DNA of 21,263 bases from JALEVB01 sp022768265 (GTDB taxonomy: Bacteria > Bacillota_I > Bacilli_A > Erysipelotrichales > Erysipelotrichaceae). The notes under the pieces are model-generated. The model did no database searches. It was not told the origin of the DNA and was given only the letters and a program-made list of their open reading frames with translations. Shown piece after piece: positions 14,425-21,263 of this stretch. The translations under genes were made by a program, and so were the position numbers. Where the stretch lies: contig JAXFJE010000032.1 in NCBI GenBank assembly GCA_034168985.1, positions 1-21,263 on the forward strand, read 5' to 3'. The first letter of the stretch is position 1. Every line of letters starts with the position of its first letter.

Positions 14425-15746
14425 TCATAACGCTCTTTTTTTCTTAACTTATTTATTTTAGAAAATAACACGCAACCTAAAGCAATAACCAAGCCAACTA
14501 AGCTCCAGCCAATGCCAAGCTTATAAAATGGCAATATTGCACAAAGTTCATACAACGCTGATAATGGAACATTTAATTTTTCCAAAGCATATATCACGCT
14601 AATGATACCTACGCCCAATATCACTGCAGGATAAATGTATGGAACATCTTTGATATGATCATCACACAAACCTAGGATGATCAAAGCAATTGAAATTGGA
14701 TAAATTGCATTTAAGATCGGTACCGAAATGCTCAATATCGTATTTAATCCCTGATTACATACAATAAACGAAAAACCGGCAATGATAAAAACAAATTGAC
14801 GATAATTAAATCGTTTAAATAGCTTAGCAAAATATTGTGAAATAGATGTGATCAAACCAACACACGTCGTTAAACAAGCAAGGCTAAAGATCATCGCTAA
14901 GATAATTGCCCCAGCTGGGCCAAATACATCTTCAACGATACAACGCAAGGTCCATGCTCCATTTTCTTTGATAGCGTAAAGCCCTGAAACTTGCATACCT
15001 AAAAATGCTAACATCAAATAAATGGCTGCCAAGATCAAACCTGCAAAAATACCACAAAGCAAGGTATAGCGCATGACATCCTTCTTTTTTTGAATATTGA
15101 ATGATGCAATCGTCGTGGCAATGACCAAACCAAAATTCAATGCTGCAATCGTATCCATCGTATTATAGCCCTCTAAAAAACCTACGATTGCAGCAGAGCT
15201 CTCATAATCACCTTGAGGAGCACCAACTTGCATATGCCCCTTAAAAACAAAACTAACAAATAACAAAACGATCAAGATCAATAAACTAGGTGTTAAAAAC
15301 TTACCGATTCTTTCTACCAACTTATTTGGTGTCAAAGCCAACCATATTGCCAAAGCAAAAAAGATCCCTGAATAGATTATCATATATAAGCCAAGGGGGC
15401 TGCCTGGTGGTAGATAAGGTGCTACCGCCATTTCAAAAGGAACTGATGCTGCACGCGGTATCCCTAATCCAGGTCCTATGGATAAATAGATCAACAATGT
15501 AAAAACAAGGGCAAATTTAGGATTTACCTTCGTAGCCAATTTTTGTAAACCATCAAATTTAGCTACTACTACAACTCCTAGCACCGGTAAAGCTACGGCT
15601 GTAACTAAAAACAATAAAATTGCCATTGGCGCATTGCTCCCTGCATTTTGTCCTAAGAAAGGTGGGAAGATCAAATTTCCCGCACCAAAAAACAGGGAGA
15701 ACAACATAAAGCTGATCATTACTAATTGTTTCTTTGTTAGTTTCAT
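14403..15746 (-). CDS. brnQ: Branched-chain amino acid carrier BrnQ (LIV-II)
   Basis: Sodium- or proton-coupled carrier for leucine, isoleucine and valine, about 447 aa from the chosen start, with about twelve hydrophobic helices. Family marks are the N-terminal FSLFFGAGNLIFPPFLGQNAG, the GIPRAA segment and the GYNTMDTIAALNFG segment. The frame is open seven codons further upstream, but AAAGGAGG lies 5 nt before the ATG at 15746 and MKLTKKQLVMIS is the family-like N-terminus, so that start is preferred. A T-box leader controls it, so it is made when the cognate tRNA is uncharged. No terminator is visible behind it; transcription may run on into dps. Confidence 0.93.
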   Translation of the reverse strand: MKLTKKQLVMISFMLFSLFFGAGNLIFPPFLGQNAGSNAPMAILLFLVTAVALPVLGVVVVAKFDGLQKLATKVNPKFALVFTLLIYLSIGPGLGIPRAASVPFEMAVAPYLPPGSPLGLYMIIYSGIFFALAIWLALTPNKLVERIGKFLTPSLLILIVLLFVSFVFKGHMQVGAPQGDYESSAAIVGFLEGYNTMDTIAALNFGLVIATTIASFNIQKKKDVMRYTLLCGIFAGLILAAIYLMLAFLGMQVSGLYAIKENGAWTLRCIVEDVFGPAGAIILAMIFSLACLTTCVGLITSISQYFAKLFKRFNYRQFVFIIAGFSFIVCNQGLNTILSISVPILNAIYPISIALIILGLCDDHIKDVPYIYPAVILGVGIISVIYALEKLNVPLSALYELCAILPFYKLGIGWSLVGLVIALGCVLFSKINKLRKKERYDCNIHKI

Positions 15747-15764
15747 AATTACCTCCTTTAAAGC

Positions 15765-16012
15765 CAAAAAAATCGCCCTTATAAAAGGACGATATATCTA
15801 CCGTGGTACCACCTAATTTCCCAAGGATGCTTGGCTTTACACATCTAACAATGCTCATCATCGCTAACGGGACTTGACACCGGCTTCCTTACTTCATTCA
15901 GGTTGCTTCTAGAAGATGATTTGGGATCACTACCGTTTTGATCGTTTGCACCACCCACGACCTCTCTACAAAAACCTATAATGTCTTACTTATTCTTCAT
16001 CATCGAATTTAT
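15765..16012 (-). promoter_or_regulatory. T-box riboswitch leader of brnQ (probable isoleucine)
   Basis: The invariant T-box AGGTGGTACCACGG is at 15801-15814. A terminator follows: ATCGTCCTT/AAGGGCGAT (15772-15793) and a run of T to 15765, just before the brnQ ribosome binding site. The upstream part folds into a Stem I: base GATGAT/ATCATC, an AGTA motif on the 5' side of the specifier loop, and a distal hairpin GGTCGT/ACGATC after GAGAG. With this fold the best specifier candidate in the loop is ATC (Ile), which suits a branched-chain carrier. The specifier reading is by eye and less sure than the T-box itself. Confidence 0.92.
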
Positions 16013-16018
16013 ACATCT

Positions 16019-16047
16019 ATTCTATAAGATCAAGGAAAGCTTGGCAA
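16019..16047 (-). promoter_or_regulatory. brnQ promoter
   Basis: TTGCCA (16042-16047), 17 bp, TAGAAT (16019-16024) on the minus strand, immediately upstream of the T-box leader. Predicted transcription start is around 16012. Confidence 0.7.
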
Positions 16048-16113
16048 TCTTTTTTTATAGCGAAAGATAATAATATTAATGTTTAGTAAATCAAGAACCT
16101 ATCAGCAAAACGC

Positions 16114-17748
16114 TTATTGATCCGCTAAAAGTTGCATTTCGTTAACAAAGGTTCCACCTTCTAAGATCTTGACATTTTGATAACCTAGAGCCTTTAAACG
16201 ATTATATAAGAAATATGCTCTTTTCCCTTTGGTACATACTAACAACAGCTTTGCATCTTTGTTAAGACCTTCCATTTCTTTATCAACAGCAGCTAGATCG
16301 ACCCATCTTGCCCCAGCAATATAGGGTCTTGGTTGGACATCGATGATATGATGATCCTTGCATGAGCCACGAGCAAACTCCCAAGGCGTAACGCTATCCA
16401 AGCGACCTTCTATTTTATTTTCAAGAACGTAACAAGCATTTACCAAGGGATGAATAGCTGTCGAAAATGGTGGGGCATATGCAAAATCAAGTGTATCAAA
16501 ATCATGCAACTTAAACTTGGCACTAATGCCCATGACCGCGATATCCACCATCTTATCTACGGCATGTCCCCCGATGACTTGTAGCCCCAACAAACGTTGA
16601 CTCGTACGATCGGCAATCAGCTTGGTAACAAAAGTTGAAGCATCTTCATAATAGTGAGCCTTATCGTCACCAACCCAAACCACACTAACCACATCATAAC
16701 CCTCAGCCTTGGCTTGAGCCTCAGTTAGTCCTGTACGTCCACAATGAAGGTTAGCTAACAACTTAGCCACGCCGCTTCCCATACAACCCAGATATTTAAC
16801 TTTATGACCCACACAATTTTGAGCAACGACCCGGCCAGTAAGATTAGCTATCGAACCCATAGCTGCCCACTGTGGTTTATTGGTCAATGCATTTTTCACC
16901 AATGCACAATCGCCTACTGCATAAACATCCGCAACATTGGTTTCCATATATTCATTAACCACGATTGCTCCTCGATCCATAGCTATGTCACTACCAGTAA
17001 GAAATTGGGTAGCAGGTCTGATCCCAATAGCCAAAACTACTAGGTCGGCATCTAAATTTCCTTTAGCACTAACAACGCCCTGTACCCATTTATCACCTAT
17101 GATTTTATTGATAGCGCAAGAAGTAAGAACCTTGATCCCCGCTACTTGTAATTGGCGTTGCGCAAAAGCTGCCATCTCTTCATCAAAAGCATTAGGCATG
17201 ATCTGCTCAGCCGCATCGATGATGGTAACCGCTATATTACGCGCATGCAAGTTTTCCGCAACTTCTAAACCAATAAAACCAGCCCCACAAACTACAGCCT
17301 TCTTAACTGCATGTTCTTCAATATAAGAGCGCATAGCGATAGCATCCTCCGGCGTACGCACCGTAAAGACTCCAGATAAATCTGTTCCTTCCATTTTAGG
17401 CACAAAAGGATATGCACCACTGGCAATGATCAACTTATCATAATCCTCATCATAAATTTCATCATCTTTTGCCACCTTCACAATCTTATGCACCGTATCA
17501 ACCGCTACCGCTTCCGCTTCACAAACCACTTCCACTTGCGTAAGCTCCGTAAAACTTTGCGGAGTATTGACAATAAGATCCTCTTTGTTTTTGATCGAAC
17601 CACCTATATAATACGGCAACCCACAGCCAGCATAAGAAATATCTTTGCCTTTGGTAATGATCTTAACTTCAATATCTTCATTACAACGTTTCAACTTGGC
17701 TGCTGCCTTGGTCCCAGCCGCCACGCCACCTATAACCAATACTTTCAT
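16114..17748 (-). CDS. CoA-disulfide reductase-like FAD oxidoreductase with C-terminal rhodanese domain
   Basis: A fusion of about 544 aa from the chosen start: pyridine-nucleotide-disulfide oxidoreductase (1-450) plus rhodanese (about 460-544). The FAD-binding GGVAAGTKAAA opens the chain, the single redox cysteine is C42 in YAGCGLPYY as in CoA-disulfide reductases, a second nucleotide fold has VVCGAGFIGLEVAENL, and VYAVGDCA is the usual FAD segment. The rhodanese loop C505-TKGKR is intact. Such fusions reduce CoA disulfide, CoA persulfide or polysulfide with NAD(P)H, so a role in thiol balance or sulfur handling is likely. The frame extends 13 codons upstream, but AAAAAGGAG precedes the ATG at 17748. 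No clear terminator follows it. Confidence 0.9.
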   Translation of the reverse strand: MKVLVIGGVAAGTKAAAKLKRCNEDIEVKIITKGKDISYAGCGLPYYIGGSIKNKEDLIVNTPQSFTELTQVEVVCEAEAVAVDTVHKIVKVAKDDEIYDEDYDKLIIASGAYPFVPKMEGTDLSGVFTVRTPEDAIAMRSYIEEHAVKKAVVCGAGFIGLEVAENLHARNIAVTIIDAAEQIMPNAFDEEMAAFAQRQLQVAGIKVLTSCAINKIIGDKWVQGVVSAKGNLDADLVVLAIGIRPATQFLTGSDIAMDRGAIVVNEYMETNVADVYAVGDCALVKNALTNKPQWAAMGSIANLTGRVVAQNCVGHKVKYLGCMGSGVAKLLANLHCGRTGLTEAQAKAEGYDVVSVVWVGDDKAHYYEDASTFVTKLIADRTSQRLLGLQVIGGHAVDKMVDIAVMGISAKFKLHDFDTLDFAYAPPFSTAIHPLVNACYVLENKIEGRLDSVTPWEFARGSCKDHHIIDVQPRPYIAGARWVDLAAVDKEMEGLNKDAKLLLVCTKGKRAYFLYNRLKALGYQNVKILEGGTFVNEMQLLADQ

Positions 17749-17775
17749 TATTATTCTCCTTTTTAAATTATCTAT

Positions 17776-17804
17776 ATTATATGTCATCGCCCTTTTTTTG
17801 GATA
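17776..17804 (-). promoter_or_regulatory. Possible promoter of the CoA-disulfide reductase gene
   Basis: A perfect TATAAT (17776-17781 on the minus strand) lies 28 bp before the ATG. The -35 position (17799-17804, TATCCA) is poor, so the start may need an activator or use other contacts. Confidence 0.4.
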
Positions 17805-17817
17805 TTTATACGCTCAT

Positions 17818-17848
17818 AAAAAAAGATCTTTGTACTTACACAAAGATC
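17818..17848 (-). terminator. Terminator of the SDR gene
   Basis: Arms GATCTTTGT (17825-17833) and ACAAAGATC (17840-17848), 6-nt loop, followed on the minus strand by seven T (17818-17824). It overlaps the stop codon of the SDR gene. Confidence 0.88.
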
Positions 17849-18566
17849 AATCTTCTTGCCTGGTCTTGGCGATAACAATTTCTCTTACGCAAACATCTTG
17901 GGGCATCCTATAAGCAAACATGACACACTCCACGATCTTTTGCGCATCTAAACCGCCAGCAATTTGCTTTTTCCATTCATTATAATCATTTTTGATATCC
18001 TCTTGGGTCGTATGACTTAATAATGGTGTTTCTACAACCCCTGGAGAAATCAAGATCATTCGCACCTTGCTATTAGCAACCTCTTTTCGCATGCTTTCGG
18101 TAATCGCATGAACTGCATATTTACTACCACAATATACCGCATGATTATTAAAGGTCTTAAAGCCAGCAATGGAACTAATGTTGATGATCGTTCCTTCGTT
18201 GCGTGCTACCATTTCTGGCAAAACGGCATGGGTCGTGGTCAAAACACCTTTGATATTCACATCAATCATTGCTTCCCACTCACTATAAGCTTGTTGTTGC
18301 GGATACCCCAGTTGCATCAAACCAGCACAATTAATCAACAAATCAGCTTTCCCATATTTATCTTGTGCTTTTTGGATCGCCTGTTTAACCTCATCAACTT
18401 TCGTAACATCAACACTTTCGCAAAGAGCATTTTCTAATTTAAGTTCATCCATCAATTCTTTTCGCCGAGCTAACAATAATAATGGATGTCCTGCTTGCGC
18501 AAAACTAATTGCTAACATTTTTCCGATTCCTGAACTCGCACCAGTAATAATAACTAACTTTTTCAT
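17847..18566 (-). CDS. Short-chain dehydrogenase/reductase (classical SDR)
   Basis: A 239-aa NAD(P)-dependent oxidoreductase of the classical SDR group with a Rossmann fold. The cofactor motif is TGASSGIG (8-15), followed by ARR at 33-35, which often signals NADP preference, and NCAG at 79-82. The catalytic set is S132 (INISSIAG), Y145 and K149 (YCGSK). The PGVVETPL segment closes the cofactor site. The substrate cannot be told from sequence. The gene is divergent from an HxlR-type regulator, an arrangement in which such regulators often control a redox enzyme. The ribosome binding site is modest (AGGGTGG). It is a single-gene unit with a terminator directly after the stop. Confidence 0.93.
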   Translation of the reverse strand: MKKLVIITGASSGIGKMLAISFAQAGHPLLLLARRKELMDELKLENALCESVDVTKVDEVKQAIQKAQDKYGKADLLINCAGLMQLGYPQQQAYSEWEAMIDVNIKGVLTTTHAVLPEMVARNEGTIINISSIAGFKTFNNHAVYCGSKYAVHAITESMRKEVANSKVRMILISPGVVETPLLSHTTQEDIKNDYNEWKKQIAGGLDAQKIVECVMFAYRMPQDVCVREIVIAKTRQED

Positions 18567-18592
18567 TAAATTACCACCCTTTCTCCAAAAGT

Positions 18593-18620
18593 ATTATAAT
18601 AATTATGATAAAATTAACAA
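18593..18620 (-). promoter_or_regulatory. Promoter of the SDR gene
   Basis: TTGTTA (18615-18620), 16 bp, TATAAT (18593-18598) on the minus strand, about 27 bp before the SDR start codon. A good sigma-A-type match. Confidence 0.7.
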
Positions 18621-18641
18621 GAACGCACATTTTTTGCCCTA

Positions 18642-18659
18642 AGTGCAATTAATTTCACT
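18642..18659. promoter_or_regulatory. Candidate HxlR operator palindrome
   Basis: AGTG-C-AATTAATT-T-CACT is an 18-bp palindrome with one mismatched pair. It lies in the divergent SDR/hxlR intergenic region, upstream of the -35 of the SDR promoter and 27 bp before the hxlR start. Autoregulation and control of the SDR gene are inferred from position. Confidence 0.5.
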
Positions 18660-18686
18660 AAACAGAAAATGATGAAAGGAAAGATC

Positions 18687-19034
18687 ATGAAAAAAATAGA
18701 AGTAATTTGTGAAACCGAAGTCACGATCAAAATGATCGGCGGCAAATATAAAGCGCTGATCTTAGAATATTTGATCGAGCATGAAACCAAACGTTTTAAC
18801 GAAATTCAAGCTTATCTACAAAATATTTCCCAAAGAACCCTAACCAACCAATTAAGAGAACTAGAAAAAGATGGTCTGATATCCCGCGAGGTATATGCAC
18901 AGGTTCCTCCTAAAGTAGAATATTCCATTACGCCTAAAGGTCGAAGCCTATCTACGATCTTAGAAGCCATGTGTGCTTGGGGAGAAAAAAACATTGATGA
19001 TCGCTTTATTTTAGCAAACCCTCAATGTTCATAA
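18687..19034 (+). CDS. HxlR family winged-helix transcriptional regulator
   Basis: A 115-aa regulator from the chosen start. The HxlR pattern is clear: a cysteine near the N-terminus (C8), IKMIGGKYKALILEYL, RFNEIQAYLQNISQRTLTNQLRELEKDGLI as recognition helices, and PPKVEYSITPKGRSL as the wing. Some family members (YodB, HypR) sense electrophiles or disulfide stress through the N-terminal cysteine, so redox sensing is possible; the neighbouring SDR enzyme fits such a role. Two upstream in-frame ATGs exist (18669, 18672), but AAAGGA lies 8 nt before the ATG at 18687 and the family N-terminus fits there. Its last 29 nt overlap the 3' end of the glycosylase gene on the other strand. Confidence 0.92.
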   Translation: MKKIEVICETEVTIKMIGGKYKALILEYLIEHETKRFNEIQAYLQNISQRTLTNQLRELEKDGLISREVYAQVPPKVEYSITPKGRSLSTILEAMCAWGEKNIDDRFILANPQCS

Positions 19035-19497
19035 CTTTATAGCACTCATACAAACGATCAAAATCATAGTTAGCATTAGCACCGCTACTAGATGGCAACA
19101 CGCTCATGATCGCCATCAGTTCAGGATGAAACTTTTTAAAATAACGCCCTGCAACATTACCTAAGCAATAAATTCGCTCAATCGCACATTGTTCAAGGAT
19201 AATAGCAAGATCAGTAGACACAACGTTTTTGATACTGCTATCATCACTATTATTGATTTCACAGCTTTCGATCACATCCCATAAGGCGATGTGATGTTTT
19301 TTTAAAAAAGCCTGCTTTTCAACAACGCTCATAGGCTGCTTATCCGCAAACACTTTAGCTAAAACCGGCCAAAAACGATTTTGCGGATGTGCATAATAAA
19401 ACTGCTGCTCACGACTTTTAAGCGAGGGAAAGCTCCCTAAGATCAAGATCTTAGCATCTAATGCAAAACAGGGACCAAACTCATGATGAACGATCAT
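19006..19497 (-). CDS. Hypoxanthine (deoxyinosine)-DNA glycosylase, UDG superfamily
   Basis: A 163-aa base-excision repair enzyme of the HDG branch of the uracil-DNA-glycosylase superfamily. Motif 1 is GSFPSLKSREQQFYYAHPQNRFW, given here in two parts: GSFPS at 21-25 and YYAHPQNRFW at 34-43, where N40 corresponds to the catalytic Asn of HDG. Motif 2 is LPSSSGANA near residue 135. Members remove deaminated adenine (hypoxanthine) from DNA and may act on uracil poorly. The start codon overlaps the stop of the AI-2E gene as ATGA, so the two are translationally coupled. The 3' end overlaps hxlR tail to tail by 29 nt and no terminator is visible for either gene. Confidence 0.88.
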   Translation of the reverse strand: MIVHHEFGPCFALDAKILILGSFPSLKSREQQFYYAHPQNRFWPVLAKVFADKQPMSVVEKQAFLKKHHIALWDVIESCEINNSDDSSIKNVVSTDLAIILEQCAIERIYCLGNVAGRYFKKFHPELMAIMSVLPSSSGANANYDFDRLYECYKVMNIEGLLK

Positions 19498-20621
19498 ACA
19501 TCTAGATCCTTTTTCTCTAGCAAATAATTAACGATTTCTTTAACGATCAAATAAAACACCGTGAAAACTGGCACGCCAATAAACATCCCCACGATGCCAA
19601 ACAAGCCCCCGCCAATGCATACCGAAAACAAGATAAACAAACTCGGAATCCCTAGACGATCTCCCAAGATCAATGGTCCTAAGATATTACCATCAAATTG
19701 TTGCAACAACAAAATGAAGATAGCAAAATAAAGCGCATATAAGGGATGAATGATCAGCAAGATAAAAACCCCAGGTATCGCGCCAATAAATGGGCCAAAT
19801 ACCGGAATCATATTAGTAACTCCAACAATAACAGACAACAACAAAGCATACGGTAATTGCAAGATCAACATTCCAACATAACACAAAATCCCGATGATCA
19901 ATGAATCAATAAATTTACCAATGATGAAATCATTAAAAATCTGCCCCGAAACAATAATCTTTTCCGTAAGATAATCCGCAAAATTTTTAGGTAAAAATGC
20001 ATAATTAAGCTTTTTGACATAACGCTTAAAACGCTGTTTTTCCAACATCATATAAAACGCAGCCATGATCGAAACGATCAAATCCATGATCCCTTTAGTA
20101 AAGCCATAAAACAAGCCTGGAACATTAGTAATAAAGGCCGTGAAAATCGCCGTAAATTTATCAAGTAAATTAACTTGATTTAGCCAATCACTAATTTGTT
20201 TAACATTGATGTTATAGTCATTCACAAAGGCAATCAAGGTCTTTTCAAACTCCTCAAAATACCCTGGAAAAACACTAACCAACGAATAGATGCTATTTAA
20301 TAATTGCGGCACTAGCAACAACAAAAATAGCGCAACGACCACGATACCAAAGCAAAGTGCTAAAATCGCAGCCAAAGTATGTTTTAGTTTGTCTTTAACT
20401 TTCCAATTTTTCATCAATTTGAACTCAAGATAATCCATTGGTTCATTCAATAAAAACGCAAAAGCAAAACCAATTACAAAAGGTGAAAGCAACTTAAATA
20501 TTCCATTAAGATAAGCTCTTATGCTATCAAAATGAAAAAAAATAAAATAAAACACAATTGTAATCAATGCAATTATCACATATGTGATAATCTTCTTTTT
20601 CATCTCATCATTAATCTGCAT
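19494..20621 (-). CDS. AI-2E family transporter (PerM/TqsA-like)
   Basis: Integral membrane protein of the AI-2E transporter (UPF0118) family, about 375 aa from the chosen start, with about eight hydrophobic helices in the usual 3+5 arrangement separated by a long central region. Family marks are SPFVIGFAFAFLLNEPMDYLE near the N-terminus and the GVTNMIPVFGPFIGAIPG segment. Substrates are unproved for most members; quorum signal export and sodium/proton exchange have both been reported for relatives. The frame is open 14 codons upstream, but GAAGGAG lies just before the ATG at 20621, so that start is preferred. It is coupled by ATGA overlap to the DNA glycosylase gene, with no obvious functional link. 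Confidence 0.92.
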   Translation of the reverse strand: MQINDEMKKKIITYVIIALITIVFYFIFFHFDSIRAYLNGIFKLLSPFVIGFAFAFLLNEPMDYLEFKLMKNWKVKDKLKHTLAAILALCFGIVVVALFLLLLVPQLLNSIYSLVSVFPGYFEEFEKTLIAFVNDYNINVKQISDWLNQVNLLDKFTAIFTAFITNVPGLFYGFTKGIMDLIVSIMAAFYMMLEKQRFKRYVKKLNYAFLPKNFADYLTEKIIVSGQIFNDFIIGKFIDSLIIGILCYVGMLILQLPYALLLSVIVGVTNMIPVFGPFIGAIPGVFILLIIHPLYALYFAIFILLLQQFDGNILGPLILGDRLGIPSLFILFSVCIGGGLFGIVGMFIGVPVFTVFYLIVKEIVNYLLEKKDLDV

Positions 20622-20649
20622 ATAAGCTCCTTCAATAAATCCATCTAAT

Positions 20650-20678
20650 ATTATAATCGACATTTATTAAACTTTTAA
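20650..20678 (-). promoter_or_regulatory. Possible promoter of the AI-2E/glycosylase pair
   Basis: TATAAT (20650-20655 on the minus strand) with a weak TTAAAA at -35 (20673-20678), 17 bp apart, about 30 bp before the start codon at 20621. Confidence 0.5.
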
Positions 20679-20727
20679 CTATTTTTATCTTAAGTTTTTC
20701 TTACATTTTAATATTTTTCCTAATAAC

Positions 20728-20765
20728 AAAACCCCATCAAAGCTATTTACGCTTTTTGATGGGGT
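20728..20765 (-). terminator. Terminator of the surface-protein gene
   Basis: Arms ACCCCATCAAAGC (20731-20743) and GCTTTTTGATGGGGT (20751-20765), a long stem with a 7-nt loop, followed on the minus strand by TTTTG. It lies just after the stop of the surface-protein gene. Confidence 0.75.
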
Positions 20766-20770
20766 AAAAA

Positions 20771-21263
20771 CTATTCTTCCTGATTATTTTTAACTACAAG
20801 ATAAACAACGACACCAACGATTGCAACCCCAATGCCTCCAAGGATCCACCAAATAAAGCCAAAGCTATTCTCTTTTTCTACCTTGACATCACTATCTGGG
20901 GTACTGGTTGCTTCTACGCTTGGTTTTGGGGTAGTTGTTTTTTCTGGTTCAACCGTCTTTGTTGGTTCTTCCGTTTTAACTGGTTCCAATGTTGTTTCTG
21001 TTGTCTTTTGTGGTTTTGTGGTCGTTTGTGGGGAAGTAGTTGGTTTTGGTTTTACCACACAATCTGGTGCATCATAAATCAAATTGCCCCAGCGATCAAA
21101 CACATCTCCACATTCATTTCGTGTAAATGGTCCACCATCATCATATGGCTGATCATTTCCACTATTGCTATTACATGACAATGCTGGTATCTCTACATCT
21201 TTGCTAGCTGTATATTCCTTACCACCAAAGGTTACTTTAGCGCTATAGGTCCTAATACCTTTT
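20771..21263 (-). CDS. Membrane-anchored surface protein, C-terminal part (partial)
   Basis: The frame stays open to the window edge, so this is the 3' end of a larger gene; an internal TTG at 21181 should not be taken as the start. The visible ~163 residues begin with the end of a small repeat-type domain (GIRTYSAKVTFGGKEYTASKDVEIPA), a module I associate with Firmicute surface proteins. A cysteine-containing segment with NECGDVFDRWGNLIYDAPDC follows, then a Thr/Pro/Lys/Glu-rich stalk (TTSPQTTTKPQKTTETT and similar), and one hydrophobic helix (FIWWILGGIGVAIVGVVVYLVV) ending KNNQEE. There is no LPxTG motif and the tail is not basic, so it is probably held by the helix rather than attached by sortase. 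Confidence 0.8.
   Translation of the reverse strand, partial: KGIRTYSAKVTFGGKEYTASKDVEIPALSCNSNSGNDQPYDDGGPFTRNECGDVFDRWGNLIYDAPDCVVKPKPTTSPQTTTKPQKTTETTLEPVKTEEPTKTVEPEKTTTPKPSVEATSTPDSDVKVEKENSFGFIWWILGGIGVAIVGVVVYLVVKNNQEE

Noticed and set aside
15559..15861. A 100-codon minus-strand frame across the T-box and the start of brnQ
   Set aside because: It overlaps the T-box, terminator and brnQ N-terminus in another frame and matches no family; the RNA element explains the sequence.
16025..16113. A terminator for the CoA-disulfide reductase gene
   Set aside because: A weak ATCTTT/AAAGAT pairing is present but no T-run follows on the minus strand, so termination there is not supported.
17749..17787. 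Thirteen-codon N-terminal extension of the CoA-disulfide reductase
   Set aside because: The FAD-binding strand MKVLVIGG starts at 17748 right after AAAAAGGAG; the extension covers the ribosome binding site and reaches back to the predicted -10.
20714..20722. TTTTTCCTA resembling the PTS operon palindrome
   Set aside because: Only one arm is present; no matching TAGGAAA follows at the 5-bp spacing.
20771..21181. Complete small protein starting at 21181
   Set aside because: The codon there is TTG inside a frame that stays open to the window edge, with no ribosome binding site and with domain-like sequence upstream; it is the end of a larger gene.

Overview
The window is AT-rich DNA with strong Shine-Dalgarno sites, a T-box riboswitch, lactose/cellobiose-type PTS genes and many genes on one strand. 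This points to a low-GC Firmicute (Bacillota). The gene content suggests a gut Erysipelotrichia-like anaerobe, but that placement is an inference from gene content only. No rRNA, tRNA, insertion sequence, prophage or CRISPR array was seen.

Layout. (1) Positions 181-13650, all on the minus strand, form one long gene train. Transcription runs from 13650 towards 181. It starts with a PRD/EIIB/EIIA-domain regulator, followed by an RDD membrane protein, PTS IIA, a second RDD protein, PTS IIB, PTS IIC and a short GrdB-like protein. A hairpin terminator at about 8023-8050 interrupts the train. The downstream half then encodes a phosphonomutase-like TIM-barrel protein, a catalytically degenerate M42 peptidase paralogue, an intact M42 aminopeptidase, a glycosylasparaginase-type Ntn hydrolase, a short Sapep/PepV-type M20 dipeptidase, a MupG/DUF871 glycosidase, CutC and a YitT membrane protein, ending at a strong terminator. 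(2) Positions 13834-14424 hold a Dps ferritin-like gene with its own promoter and terminator. (3) Positions 14403-16047 hold a BrnQ branched-chain amino acid carrier under a T-box leader. (4) Positions 16114-17748 encode a CoA-disulfide-reductase/rhodanese fusion. (5) Positions 17818-19034 hold an SDR oxidoreductase and a divergent HxlR regulator with a palindrome between them. (6) Positions 19006-20621 hold a UDG-superfamily hypoxanthine-DNA glycosylase and an AI-2E-family membrane protein, overlapping by ATGA. (7) Positions 20771-21263 are the C-terminal end of a membrane-anchored surface protein whose start lies outside the window.

How it may work together. The long operon joins a PTS importer to cytoplasmic enzymes that, by family, split sugar-phosphate glycosides (MupG), amino-sugar-asparagine or isoaspartyl bonds (glycosylasparaginase family) and small peptides (M20 and M42). 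The most economical reading is uptake and dismantling of an amino-acid-linked or peptide-linked amino sugar, such as a muropeptide fragment or an N-glycan GlcNAc-Asn stub. This is inference; no substrate is proved by the sequence. The standout details are an M42 pair in which one member has lost nearly all metal-binding and catalytic residues, a dipeptidase lacking about 95 residues of the usual lid, a GrdB-like protein without the selenocysteine half, and two copies of a TTTCCTA-N5-TAGGAAA palindrome at the regulator gene and in front of the IIB-IIC genes.
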